Below, piece after piece: positions 43,125-53,120 of a stretch of DNA of 64,000 nt; the first letter of the stretch is position 1, and every line of letters starts with the position of its first letter. The DNA lies in assembly GCF_000379605.1 (NCBI RefSeq), contig NZ_KB902680.1:124186-188185 (forward strand), given 5' to 3'. Source of the stretch: Rhizobium giardinii bv. giardinii H152. GTDB lineage: Bacteria; Pseudomonadota; Alphaproteobacteria; Rhizobiales; Rhizobiaceae. The notes beneath the pieces are model-generated. The model searched no databases. It was not told where the DNA came from and saw only the letters and a list, made by a program, of their open reading frames with translations. Both the position numbers and the translations under genes were made by a program.

Positions 43125-44486
43125 TCAAGCGACGGCGACGACCGGCTGCGTCGCAGCGGCGAGAGCCCGGTTGATCGATTCGGCCGCATCGCGACCCATG
43201 GCGACGGCGGAAACCGTCAGGTCCTCGCCGCCCAGCACGCAATCGCCGCCGGCCCAGACGCGCTCGAGCGAGGTGCGCCCCTCGGCGTCGACGACGATGC
43301 GGCCGGATTGCAGCGCGATGGCGCCGAGACCGTCGGCCTCGAAGGTCTGGCCGATCGCCTTCAGCACGTGATCGGCGGTGATCACGCCGGTTTCGCCGGT
43401 GGTGACGAGACGTCCGTCATCGAGCGTCGTGTAGTCCAGCTCGATGCCGGCTACCTTGCCGTCACGGGTGAGAATGCGTTTCGGCTGCAGCCAGTGGCGG
43501 ATGGTCACGCCCTTGGAGGCGGCGAGATCCTGCTCGAATTCCGAGGCGTTCATGTTTTCCTTGCCGCGGCGATAGCAGATGGTCACTTCCTCGGCGCCGA
43601 GCAGCTTTGCCTGAACGGCCGCGTCGATCGCGGTCATGCCGCCGCCAAGCACCACGACCCTGCGGCCGACCGGGATATCCGCCTTGGTTGCCGACTGCCG
43701 GAGAGCCGCGATGAAATCGACCGCATCTTCCACGCCCGCGGCCGTTTCGCCTTCGGTACGCAGCGCGTTGACGCCGGCAAGGCCAAGGCCGAGGAACACC
43801 GCATCGTGCTTCGAAAGCATGTCGTTCAGCGAAAAGTCGCGACCCAGCATCTGGCGATTGCGGATGTCGATGCCACCGATGGAGAGCACGTAGTCGACTT
43901 CCTTCTGGGCAAAGCTGTCGACGGTCTTGTAGGTGGCGATGCCGTATTCGTTGAGACCGCCGGCCTTTTCGCGGGCGTCGTAGATGACGACGTCGTGGCC
44001 CTTGACGGCAAGGCGATGAGCGCAGGCAAGGCCCGCCGGGCCGGCGCCGATGACGGCGATGGACTTCCCGGTCGGCTCGGCGCGCTCGTAGAACTGGACG
44101 TTGTCGCGCATGGCGATATCGGTCGCATAGCGCTGCAGCCGGCCGATCTCCACCGGCCGGTGCTCGGCCGTATTGCGCACACAGGCCTGCTCGCACAGCG
44201 TCTCGGTGGGACAGACGCGGGCGCACATGCCGCCGAGAATGTTCTGGTCGAAGATCGTGTTGGCCGACCCGATCGGGTTTCCAGTCGATATCTGCCGGAT
44301 GAACAGCGGGATATCGATGGAGGTGGGACAGGCCGTCATGCAGGGCGCGTCGTAGCAGAAATAGCAGCGGTCGGAGGCGACCAGCGCTTCATGCTCATCG
44401 AGCGGCGGATGCAGATCGGAAAAATTCCTGTCGTATTCGGCGGGCGTCAGGCGTCCGCTCACTATTCCTGTTTCAGTCGTTCCCAT
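43125..44486 (-). CDS. preT: NAD-dependent dihydropyrimidine dehydrogenase, PreT subunit
   Basis: A 453-residue flavoprotein of the GltD type. The N-terminal Fe-S region has CYFCYDAPCMTACPTSIDIP and GGMCARVCPTETLCEQACVR. FAD-binding GAGPAGLACAHRLA and NAD-binding VVVLGGGMTAIDAA follow. It moves electrons from NADH to PreA. I choose the ATG at 44486 (MGTTETG) with GGGAGC 6-8 bases upstream; an earlier start at 44507 is possible. A RutR-like half palindrome lies 58 bases upstream. Confidence 0.93.
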   Translation of the reverse strand: MGTTETGIVSGRLTPAEYDRNFSDLHPPLDEHEALVASDRCYFCYDAPCMTACPTSIDIPLFIRQISTGNPIGSANTIFDQNILGGMCARVCPTETLCEQACVRNTAEHRPVEIGRLQRYATDIAMRDNVQFYERAEPTGKSIAVIGAGPAGLACAHRLAVKGHDVVIYDAREKAGGLNEYGIATYKTVDSFAQKEVDYVLSIGGIDIRNRQMLGRDFSLNDMLSKHDAVFLGLGLAGVNALRTEGETAAGVEDAVDFIAALRQSATKADIPVGRRVVVLGGGMTAIDAAVQAKLLGAEEVTICYRRGKENMNASEFEQDLAASKGVTIRHWLQPKRILTRDGKVAGIELDYTTLDDGRLVTTGETGVITADHVLKAIGQTFEADGLGAIALQSGRIVVDAEGRTSLERVWAGGDCVLGGEDLTVSAVAMGRDAAESINRALAAATQPVVAVA

Positions 44487-44543
44487 TTTATTGCTCCCAA
44501 ATGTCATGCCTTAGGATGATGAAACGGTAGCATGCTTTATTTT

Positions 44544-44559
44544 TTTATCAAACGGTAAA
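44544..44559. promoter_or_regulatory. RutR-like site upstream of preT
   Basis: TTTATCAAACGGTAAA shares the TT-n-A-n-C-A ... GGT-n-AA skeleton with the RutR-type site at 38513. It lies 58 bases before the preT start. Confidence 0.4.
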
Positions 44560-44690
44560 ATTTTAAAAATGAAAACGCGGGAATCGCGGCGCCACAGGAG
44601 GTTCGTTGCTGTCTTTAGCAAGAGCATCGAGGTCTGTGTTTGACAGGACACCGGAAAAAGTGTCAGCACTTTTTGCAGGAGTACAGGACG

Positions 44691-45644
44691 ATGGCCCGCA
44701 AACCGGAAGCAAGCAACAGGCTCGACGATGCCGCGCGCGCGGGTTGGCTTTACTATGTCGCGGGGCGCACCCAGGACGAAATTGCGTCGGCCATGGGGAT
44801 CTCGCGACAGTCGGCGCAACGGCTGGTTTCGCTTGCCATGGCCGAGCGGCTGATCAAGGTTCGTCTGGACCATCCGATCGCGGCCTGTCTCGAGCTCGGA
44901 CAGCGGCTTAAGGAAAAATACGATCTGCGGCAGGTGGATATCGTGCCAAGCGATCCCGGCTCGACCTCGACGACCGTCGGCATTGCCGAAGCCGGCGCCG
45001 CCGAAATCGAGCGCTGGCTGAAATCGACCGATCCGATCATCCTTGCCATCGGGACGGGAAGGACGCTGAAAGCGGCAATCGATCAATTGCCGGCAATGGA
45101 ATGTCCGCAGCACCGAATCGTCTCGTTGACCGGGAATATCGGTCCCGACGGTTCGGCTGCCTATTACAACGTCATCTTCAGCATGGCGGATGCCGTCAAG
45201 GCGCGGCATTTTCCGATGCCGCTGCCGGTTCTGGTTTCCTCGCCGGAGGAGCGGGCGGTGCTGCACAATCAGGCACTCGTCAAATCGGCATTGCAGCTTG
45301 GCGCGGAGGCGAATGTCGCCTTCGTTGGCGTCGGCGAACTGGGCGATCGCGCACCTTTGTGCGAAGACGGTTTTCTCGCCCGTGACGAAATGGTGCGACT
45401 GATGGACGAGGGGGCGGCCGGAGAAATCTGCGGTTGGATGTTCGATCGCGACGGCCAGATGATGTCGGGTAGCATCAACAAGCGAGTCGCCAGCGTGCCC
45501 TTGCCGTCGCGTGATTCGGCGAGCGTCATCGGCATCGCCAAAGGCCAGCGAAAATATCTGGCGCTGAACGCCGCGCTCAAGGGGCGGGTGATCAACGGTC
45601 TCATTACGGATGAGGCAACGGCTGAGTTTTTGCTCACTCAGTGA
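44691..45644 (+). CDS. smoC: SorC/DeoR-type polyol-operon regulator SmoC
   Basis: A 317-residue SorC-family regulator. The helix-turn-helix is DAARAGWLYYVAGRTQDEIA and MGISRQSAQRLVSLAMAE. The sugar-binding domain follows (ILAIGTGRTLKAAIDQLP, SLTGNIGPDGSAAYYN, VAFVGVGELG, GEICGWMFDRDG). It probably senses a phosphorylated or free polyol. The start at 44691 has CAGGAG about 13 bases upstream. It precedes smoE on the same strand and has operator-like repeats around its end. Confidence 0.9.
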   Translation: MARKPEASNRLDDAARAGWLYYVAGRTQDEIASAMGISRQSAQRLVSLAMAERLIKVRLDHPIAACLELGQRLKEKYDLRQVDIVPSDPGSTSTTVGIAEAGAAEIERWLKSTDPIILAIGTGRTLKAAIDQLPAMECPQHRIVSLTGNIGPDGSAAYYNVIFSMADAVKARHFPMPLPVLVSSPEERAVLHNQALVKSALQLGAEANVAFVGVGELGDRAPLCEDGFLARDEMVRLMDEGAAGEICGWMFDRDGQMMSGSINKRVASVPLPSRDSASVIGIAKGQRKYLALNAALKGRVINGLITDEATAEFLLTQ

Positions 45645-45773
45645 GCTGATGCCCATAAATAATCAATAAAAAATACAAATGGTTAGTCCTTCGTTTCTGC
45701 AGTGCAGCAACGAATGCGATTGACATTTTTTGCAAAGGTGTGAGTAATTGCTCACGAGCAAGGCAAATGCTCA
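45632..45773. promoter_or_regulatory. smoE promoter region with GCTCA inverted repeats
   Basis: Three related inverted repeats: GCTCAC-TCA-GTGAGC (45632-45646, over the smoC stop), GTGAG-TAATTG-CTCAC (45740-45755) and GAGCA-N7-TGCTC (45756-45772). The shared TGCTCA/TGAGCA half site makes these the best candidates for SmoC binding. AT-rich DNA between them could hold the promoter. Confidence 0.55.
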
Positions 45774-45796
45774 TAACTCTTCTGGGAGGAAGATAT

Positions 45797-47107
45797 ATGA
45801 ACTTGAAAACTTTTTTGCTGGGCACGTGCTCGGCAGTCGTCATCGCGGGTTTTGCCCAGGCTGAAACCCTCACCATTGCCACGGTGAACAATGGCGACAT
45901 GGTCCGGATGCAAGGACTGACGGACGACTTCACCAAGGCAAATCCTGACATTCAGCTCGAGTGGGTCACCCTTGAAGAAAACGTGCTGCGTGAACGCGTC
46001 ACGACGGATATAGCCACCAAGGGCGGCCAGTATGACGTGCTGACGATCGGCACCTATGAAGTGCCGATCTGGGCCAAGCAGGGTTGGCTCCTGCCGCTCG
46101 ATAACCTGGGCGCCGACTACGACGTCGACGACCTGCTGCCGGCCATTCGCTCCGGCCTTACCGCTGACGGCAAGCTCTATGCGGCTCCGTTCTACGGCGA
46201 AAGCTCGTTCATCATGTACCGCAAGGACCTGATGGAGAAGGCAGGGCTCACCATGCCTGACGCACCGACCTGGGAGTTCATCGGTGAAGCGGCCCGCAAG
46301 ATGACCGACCGTACGGCCGACATCAGCGGCATCTGCCTTCGCGGCAAGGCCGGCTGGGGCGAGAACATGGCGTTCCTGACCGCGACGTCCAACGCCTTCG
46401 GCGCCCGCTGGTTCGACGAGAACTGGAAGCCCCAGTTCGATCAGCCGGAATGGAAGAACACGCTCGACATGTACGTCAAGCTGATGAACGACGCAGGCCC
46501 GCAGGGCGCCTCGTCCAACGGCTTCAACGAAAATCTGGCGCTCTTCCAGCAGGGCAAGTGCGGCATGTGGATCGACGCCACGGTGGCTGCATCCTTCGTG
46601 ACCAACCCGAAGGATTCCACGGTTGCCGACAAGGTCGGTTTCGCTCTTGCTCCAGACACTGGTCTTGGCAAGCGCGGCAACTGGCTGTGGGCATGGTCGC
46701 TCGGCATTCCTGCCGGCACGCAGAAGGCGGAAGCGGCCCAGAAGTTCGTGTCCTGGGCAACCAGCAAACACTATCTCGATCTGGTTGCCGAGAAGGAAGG
46801 CTGGGCAAATGTTCCTCCTGGCACGCGCTCCTCGCTCTACGCCAATCCCGAGTATCAGAAGGCCGCGCCGTTCGCCAAAATGACACTGGATTCGATCAAT
46901 GCGGCTGACCCGACCAAACCGACCGTGAAACCGGTTCCCTATGTCGGCGTTCAGTTCGTTGCCATCCCCGAATTCCAGGGGATCGGCACGACGGTCGGCC
47001 AGCTCTTCTCGGCGGCTCTCGCCGGCCAGATGAGTGTGGATGATGCCCTCGCACAGGCGCAGCAGGTAACCACCCGCGAAATGACCCGCGGCGGCTACAT
47101 CAAGTAG
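45797..47107 (+). CDS. smoE: Sorbitol/mannitol ABC transporter substrate-binding protein SmoE
   Basis: A 436-residue extracellular solute-binding protein (MalE class). Signal peptide MNLKTFLLGTCSAVVIAGFA is cleaved near AQA-ETLTIA. The mature part has TIATVNNGDMVRMQGLTDDF, LEENVLRERVTTDIATKGGQ and YEVPIWAKQGWLLPLDNL. It captures polyols (sorbitol, mannitol and possibly others). GGGAGGA lies 7 bases before the ATG. First gene of the smo structural operon. Confidence 0.92.
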   Translation: MNLKTFLLGTCSAVVIAGFAQAETLTIATVNNGDMVRMQGLTDDFTKANPDIQLEWVTLEENVLRERVTTDIATKGGQYDVLTIGTYEVPIWAKQGWLLPLDNLGADYDVDDLLPAIRSGLTADGKLYAAPFYGESSFIMYRKDLMEKAGLTMPDAPTWEFIGEAARKMTDRTADISGICLRGKAGWGENMAFLTATSNAFGARWFDENWKPQFDQPEWKNTLDMYVKLMNDAGPQGASSNGFNENLALFQQGKCGMWIDATVAASFVTNPKDSTVADKVGFALAPDTGLGKRGNWLWAWSLGIPAGTQKAEAAQKFVSWATSKHYLDLVAEKEGWANVPPGTRSSLYANPEYQKAAPFAKMTLDSINAADPTKPTVKPVPYVGVQFVAIPEFQGIGTTVGQLFSAALAGQMSVDDALAQAQQVTTREMTRGGYIK

Positions 47108-47123
47108 GTCCCTCCCAAGGGCG

Positions 47124-47152
47124 GACGATCCGGGTCTGCTATCCGGGTCGTC
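47124..47152 (+). other. Stem-loop 1 after smoE
   Basis: GACGATCCGGGT pairs with ATCCGGGTCGTC over a 5-base loop (12 pairs, two G-U). No T run follows. Confidence 0.55.
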
Positions 47153-47161
47153 AAACTGGAA

Positions 47162-47212
47162 CCTGACGTCAGCCGTGGGCGAATCTCCATCGTAGGAGCG
47201 GCTGACGTCAGG
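47162..47212 (+). other. Stem-loop 2 between smoE and smoF
   Basis: CCTGACGTCAGCCG (47162-47175) and CGGCTGACGTCAGG (47199-47212) pair perfectly over 23 bases. Likely protects the smoE transcript 3' end. Confidence 0.6.
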
Positions 47213-47249
47213 GCTTTCCGAGACAAGGACCAAGAAGACCGGTTTGCAG

Positions 47250-47291
47250 CCCTCCCGGCGGGGCGGGCCTGACCCGGCAGCAGCGGGAGGG
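47250..47291 (+). other. Stem-loop 3 covering the smoF ribosome site
   Basis: CCCTCCCG (47250-47257) pairs with CGGGAGGG (47284-47291). The right arm is the smoF Shine-Dalgarno, so the stem could limit smoF translation. Confidence 0.55.
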
Positions 47292-47299
47292 TTGTTCCA

Positions 47300-48172
47300 A
47301 TGGCGACACAGAATACGCGGGCGCTTGCGCGCCTTATGGTTGCCCCGTCGGTCGGGCTGCTTCTGATCTGGATGATCGTGCCGCTGGCGATGACGCTGTG
47401 GTTCTCCTTCCAGAACTACAATCTGCTCAATCCGGCCAATGTCAGCTTCGCCGGCCTGTTCAACTATCAGTATTTCTACACCGACCCCGCCTTTTTCCAG
47501 TCGATCTGGAATACGCTGGTCATTGTCGTCGGCGTGCTCCTTATCACCGTCATCGGCGGGATCGCAATCGCGCTTCTGCTCGACCAGCCGATGCTGGGGC
47601 AGGGGATCGTGCGCATCATGATCATCTCGCCGTTCTTCGTCATGCCGCCGGTCGCGGCACTGGTCTGGAAGAACATGATCATGCATCCGGGCTACGGCGT
47701 GTTTGCCGATATGAGCCGGGCTCTCGGTCTGCAGCCAATCGACTGGTTTGCCCAGTATCCGCTGTTTTCGATCATCATCATCGTTGCCTGGCAGTGGCTG
47801 CCGTTCGCGACGCTCATTCTCCTGACCGCACTGCAATCGCTGGACGGCGAGCAGAAGGAGGCGGCCGAGATGGATGGCGCCAATTTCGTCAACCGGTTCA
47901 TCTATCTGACGCTGCCGCACCTGGCGCGCTCGATCACCGTCGTCATCCTGATCCAGACGATCTTCCTGCTCGGCGTCTACGCGGAGATCCTCGTCACCAC
48001 CAATGGCGGACCGGGCTACGCATCCACCAACCTGCCGTTCCTGATCTACCGCACCGCACTGCTCGGCTACGACGTCGGCGGCGCCTCGGCAGGCGGCATC
48101 ATTGCAGTCATCCTCGCCAATATCGTCGCCTTCTTCCTGATGCGCGCCGTTGGCAAGAACCTCGACAGATAA
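47300..48172 (+). CDS. smoF: Sorbitol/mannitol ABC transporter permease SmoF
   Basis: A 290-residue MalF-class permease with six spans. The EAA loop is LQSLDGEQKEAAEMDGANFV followed by FIYLTLPHLARSITVVIL. N-terminal LMVAPSVGLLLIWMIVPLAMTLWFS is typical of polyol permeases. It pairs with SmoG. GGGAGG is 6 bases upstream but lies in a hairpin arm. Confidence 0.92.
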   Translation: MATQNTRALARLMVAPSVGLLLIWMIVPLAMTLWFSFQNYNLLNPANVSFAGLFNYQYFYTDPAFFQSIWNTLVIVVGVLLITVIGGIAIALLLDQPMLGQGIVRIMIISPFFVMPPVAALVWKNMIMHPGYGVFADMSRALGLQPIDWFAQYPLFSIIIIVAWQWLPFATLILLTALQSLDGEQKEAAEMDGANFVNRFIYLTLPHLARSITVVILIQTIFLLGVYAEILVTTNGGPGYASTNLPFLIYRTALLGYDVGGASAGGIIAVILANIVAFFLMRAVGKNLDR

Positions 48173-48186
48173 GGGAGGCAAGCACC

Positions 48187-49011
48187 ATGGCCCGCGCCGT
48201 CTCGACAAGAAGAACCGCCGCTTTCACCATCGCCGCATGGATCGTCGCGCTGATCATCTTCTTCCCGATCCTCTACACGATCATCACCAGCTTCAAATCG
48301 GAAACGGAAGCGATCCAGGGTTTTAGTCTCATTCCGTCGGGCACCGTCGAGAGCTATGTCGAGGTGCAGACCCAGAAGGACTACTTCAAGCCGTTCATGA
48401 ACTCGGTCATCCTGTCGGTCGGCTCGACCCTGCTTGCCCTGTTGATCTCGGTGCCGGCCGCCTGGTCGATGGCGTTTTCGCCGACCAAGAAGACCAAGGA
48501 CGTCCTGATGTGGATGCTCTCCACCAAGATGATGCCGGCCGTCGCCGTTCTCGTGCCGATCTACCTGATCTTCCGCGATTTCGGCCTCCTCGACAGCCGT
48601 CTTGGCCTCACCTTCATGCTGACCATGATCAACCTGCCGATCGTGATCTGGATGCTCTACACCTACTTCCGCGAAATTCCGGGCGAGATTCTGGAAGCCG
48701 CGCGCATGGACGGTGCTTCGCTCTGGGGCGAGATCATCTACGTGCTGACGCCGATGGCGGTCCCGGGCATCGCATCGACAATGTTGCTCAACATCATCCT
48801 GGCCTGGAACGAAGCATTCTGGACGATCCGTCTGACCACCACCAACGCAGCGCCGCTCACCGCCTTCATCGCCTCCTTCTCCTCACCGCAGGGGTTGTTC
48901 TGGGCGAAGCTGTCGGCAGCATCGACGCTCGCCATCGCCCCGATCCTGATCATGGGCTGGTTCAGTCAGAAGCAACTCGTCCGCGGCCTGACCTTCGGCG
49001 CCGTCAAATAA
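48187..49011 (+). CDS. smoG: Sorbitol/mannitol ABC transporter permease SmoG
   Basis: A 274-residue MalG-class permease. N-terminal [21 protein letters not shown] is the usual first span and loop; the EAA loop is [20 protein letters not shown] followed by [13 protein letters not shown]. The [21 protein letters not shown] segment is characteristic of sorbitol/mannitol permeases. Start at 48187, 14 bases after smoF. Confidence 0.92.
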   Translation: MARAVSTRRTAAFTIAAWIVALIIFFPILYTIITSFKSETEAIQGFSLIPSGTVESYVEVQTQKDYFKPFMNSVILSVGSTLLALLISVPAAWSMAFSPTKKTKDVLMWMLSTKMMPAVAVLVPIYLIFRDFGLLDSRLGLTFMLTMINLPIVIWMLYTYFREIPGEILEAARMDGASLWGEIIYVLTPMAVPGIASTMLLNIILAWNEAFWTIRLTTTNAAPLTAFIASFSSPQGLFWAKLSAASTLAIAPILIMGWFSQKQLVRGLTFGAVK

Positions 49012-49061
49012 CAGAAGAACGACGAAAAGACGTCTCACTGAAAGACTTGGGAGAGAAACGC

Positions 49062-50059
<998 letters not shown>

Positions 50060-50063
<4 letters not shown>

Positions 50064-50833
50064 CACGATTACAGGGAAAGAGCGCGCTGATCACCGGGTC
50101 GGCGCGCGGTATCGGCCGCGCTTTTGCCGAGGCCTACATCCGGGAAGGGGCGACCGTCGCGATCGCCGACATCAATCTCGAGCGCGCGAAGACGACCGCG
50201 AACGAGCTCGGCTCGTCGGCCTATGCGGTGGAAATGGATGTGACCAGCCAGGCCTCGATCGACGCGGCAATTGCCGCAGTCGTGGCGAAGGCCGGTGGCC
50301 TCGATATCCTCGTCAACAATGCCGCTTTGTTCGATCTCGCGCCGATCGTCGAGATCACCCGCGAAAGCTACGACAGGCTGTTTTCGATCAATGTCGCCGG
50401 AACGCTCTTCACCATGCAGGCGGCAGCACGGCAAATGATCGCGCAGGGGCGCGGCGGCAAGATCATCAACATGGCAAGCCAGGCGGGACGCCGCGGCGAG
50501 GCGCTTGTCGCAGTCTATTGCGCCACCAAGGCGGCGGTGATCAGCCTCACCCAGTCGGCGGGACTGAACCTCATCAAGCACGGCATCAACGTCAATGCGA
50601 TCGCGCCCGGCGTCGTCGACGGCGAACACTGGGAAGGGGTCGATGCGCTGTTTGCAAAGTACGAGAACCGGCCGCTCGGTGAAAAGAAAAAGCTCGTCGG
50701 TGCCGAAGTGCCATACGGGCGGATGGGCACTGCGGAAGACCTGACGGGCATGGCGATCTTCCTCGCTTCTGCCGAAAGCAACTACGTCGTTTCGCAAACC
50801 TACAATGTCGATGGCGGCAACTGGATGAGCTGA
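50060..50833 (+). CDS. smoS: Sorbitol dehydrogenase SmoS (short-chain dehydrogenase)
   Basis: A 257-residue SDR. Cofactor motif [31 protein letters not shown], catalytic Ser region [13 protein letters not shown] and [11 protein letters not shown] (YxxxK). [20 protein letters not shown] is typical of SmoS/galactitol-type enzymes. It oxidises sorbitol to fructose with NAD+. ATG overlaps the smoK stop. Confidence 0.9.
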
Positions 50834-50860
50834 TCGAAGCTCATCGAAAGGAATGAAGAC

Positions 50861-52351
50861 ATGACGACCAAACTTTCGCTCGCCAATTTGAACGCCATCA
50901 AGGCGACGGCCGCCGTCCCGGCCTATGATCGTTCGAAGCTGAAGGCGGGCATCGTCCATTTCGGCGTCGGCAACTTCCACCGCGCCCATCAGGCGATCTA
51001 TCTCGATGATCTCTTCAACACCGGCAAGGATCTCGACTGGGCGATCGTCGGGGCAGGGGTTTTGCCGTCCGACGAAGCAATGCGGACGAAGCTTGAAGAG
51101 CAGGATTTCCTGACGACGGTCGTCGAGCAGGACAACAACAAGAGTGCCGCCCGTATCACCGCACCGATGATCGACTATCTGCGGCCCGGCAACGCCGCGG
51201 TGACGATCGCGCAGCTCGCCAACCCCGCAATCCGGATCGTCTCGCTGACGATCACCGAGGGTGGCTATTTCATCGACCCGGCGTCGGGCAAGTTCAATCC
51301 GGGCCATTCGGCTATCGTTGCCGACAGCCGGAATCCCTCCGATCCGAAAACGGTGTTCGGCCTGATCATCGCCGGCCTGAAAGCGCGCAGGGACAAAGGC
51401 ATCACGCCGTTTACCGTCATGTCCTGCGACAATATTCCGGGCAATGGCGAAGTCACGCATGCCGCCGTTTCGGGGCTCGCCCGCCTGTCCGACCCGGCAT
51501 TTGCCGATTGGATCGATGCCAGCGTCGCTTTTCCGAATGCGATGGTCGACCGCATCACGCCGGCGACAGGTCCGCGTGAAATTGGCATCGTCGCCGACGA
51601 CTACGGCATCGAGGACAACTGGCCGGTCTTTTGCGAAGAATTCAAGCAATGGGTTTTGGAGGACCGTTTTCCCGCGGGCCGTCCCGCGCTTGAAACGGTC
51701 GGCGTGCAGTTCGTGCCGGACGTTGCCCCTTACGAGCATATGAAGATCCGCATTCTCAATGGCGGCCATGCGGCGATCGCCTATCCGGCGGCGCTCCTCG
51801 ACATCCATTTCGTGCACGAGGCGATGGAGGACGAGACTGTGCGCGCCTTCCTGGCGAAGCTGGAGCACGACGAGATCATCCCTGTCATTCCGCCGGTGCC
51901 GAACACGGACCTCGATGCCTATTTCAAACAGGTCGAGACGCGGCTGTTCAACCCGAAGATCGGCGACACCATCCCGCGCCTTGCCCAGGATGGGTCCAAT
52001 CGGCAGCCGAAATTCATTCTGCCGACGACGGCCGACCGGCTGCGGCGTGGCGAGGATGTGATTGGGCTGTCGCTCGTCTCTGCGCTCTGGTGCCGCTACT
52101 TCGCCGGAACCTCCGAAAGCGGTAAGGCGATTGCCTTCAACGATGCCAGCGCCGACCGGCTGCATGCCGCGGCGCTAAAGGCGAAGGATGATCCGCAGGC
52201 CTTCCTTGCGCTTTCGGATATCTTCGGCGAAGTTGCGCAGTCCTCACTGTTTCAGAGGCGGTTTGCACAGGCGTTGCGGACGCTTTGGGACAAGGGCACG
52301 CGAACAACGCTCCAACTCTATCTCGACGGAAAATGGAGAATGACGTCATGA
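50861..52351 (+). CDS. mtlK: Mannitol 2-dehydrogenase MtlK
   Basis: A 496-residue long-chain polyol dehydrogenase. N-terminal Rossmann domain with IVHFGVGNFHRAHQAIYLDD, SLTITEGGYFID and the catalytic motif KIRILNGGHAAIAYPAALLD (K...N...H). VMSCDNIPGNGEV and TDRLRRGEDVIGLS also match. It oxidises mannitol to fructose with NAD+. GAAAGGAATG before the start is a good ribosome site. Third enzyme-type gene of the smo operon. Confidence 0.93.
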   Translation: MTTKLSLANLNAIKATAAVPAYDRSKLKAGIVHFGVGNFHRAHQAIYLDDLFNTGKDLDWAIVGAGVLPSDEAMRTKLEEQDFLTTVVEQDNNKSAARITAPMIDYLRPGNAAVTIAQLANPAIRIVSLTITEGGYFIDPASGKFNPGHSAIVADSRNPSDPKTVFGLIIAGLKARRDKGITPFTVMSCDNIPGNGEVTHAAVSGLARLSDPAFADWIDASVAFPNAMVDRITPATGPREIGIVADDYGIEDNWPVFCEEFKQWVLEDRFPAGRPALETVGVQFVPDVAPYEHMKIRILNGGHAAIAYPAALLDIHFVHEAMEDETVRAFLAKLEHDEIIPVIPPVPNTDLDAYFKQVETRLFNPKIGDTIPRLAQDGSNRQPKFILPTTADRLRRGEDVIGLSLVSALWCRYFAGTSESGKAIAFNDASADRLHAAALKAKDDPQAFLALSDIFGEVAQSSLFQRRFAQALRTLWDKGTRTTLQLYLDGKWRMTS

Positions 52352-52424
52352 CGCTCCAGCTATCGTGTAACGTCGCGGCCTTGCTGTACTGCCGCCTTGG
52401 CGCGCCGGCAGCGGCTTGACGGAT

Positions 52425-53120
52425 ATGACCGTGCGCCATCCACCCAAGCTGGTGATTTTCGATTGCGACGGCGTCCTGGTGGATAGCGAACCCCTGTCGA
52501 TCGATGTGCTCGTGCGGGTCCTTCGCAATGCCGGCGTCGATATGGATGCCGAGGAGGCGACCGTGCGTTTTCTCGGCAAAAGCCTGAAGACGACGACGGA
52601 CATCCTGCACGAGGACTACGGGCTTGCGGTGGACGACCATTTTCTTGAGCGGATGCGTCTCGACCTCTACCAGCGCTTCCGGCAGGAGTTGCAGCCGGTG
52701 GCCGGTGTCGCGACTGCGCTCGATCAGCTCGACATCCCGCGCTGCGTCGCCTCTTCCAGCCAGATGGAGCGCATCCGCCTGTCGCTGACCATCACCGGCC
52801 TGATCGACAAGCTCGACCCCTATCTGTTCAGTTCCACGATGGTGAAGCGCGGTAAGCCTGCACCCGACCTCTTCCTGCATGCGGCTGCAGAAATGGCCAC
52901 GCTGCCCGAAAACTGTATCGTCGTCGAAGACAGTCCAGCCGGTATAGAAGCGGCCCAGGCTGCCGGAATGCGGGTTTTTGCTTTTGCCGGCGCCTCGCAT
53001 GCGAAGTCCGAGCGGCATCTCGCAACGCTCAAGCGGCTTTCTCCGGACGTCCTGTTTGACGACATGCGGGAATTGATCCATTTTGTCCGCAAAGAACAAA
53101 CGGACGGGAACGCAGTTTAA
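52425..53120 (+). CDS. HAD-family phosphatase
   Basis: A 231-residue HAD hydrolase of the beta-phosphoglucomutase/phosphatase subfamily. Motif I FDCDGVLVDSEPLS, motif II CVASSSQMERIRL, motif III KRGKPAPDLFLHAA and motif IV CIVVEDSPAGIEAAQAAG. It should dephosphorylate a small sugar or polyol phosphate; the substrate is unknown. ATG at 52425 chosen; a TTG lies three codons upstream. Its stop overlaps the kinase start by one base. Confidence 0.88.
   Translation: MTVRHPPKLVIFDCDGVLVDSEPLSIDVLVRVLRNAGVDMDAEEATVRFLGKSLKTTTDILHEDYGLAVDDHFLERMRLDLYQRFRQELQPVAGVATALDQLDIPRCVASSSQMERIRLSLTITGLIDKLDPYLFSSTMVKRGKPAPDLFLHAAAEMATLPENCIVVEDSPAGIEAAQAAGMRVFAFAGASHAKSERHLATLKRLSPDVLFDDMRELIHFVRKEQTDGNAV

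Noticed and set aside
45752-48208. Long minus-strand open frame across smoE and smoF
   Set aside because: It spans two well-supported genes and the hairpin-rich gap between them; no recognisable domain.
50069-52165. Long minus-strand open frame across smoS and mtlK
   Set aside because: Shadow of two clear dehydrogenase genes; no motif.
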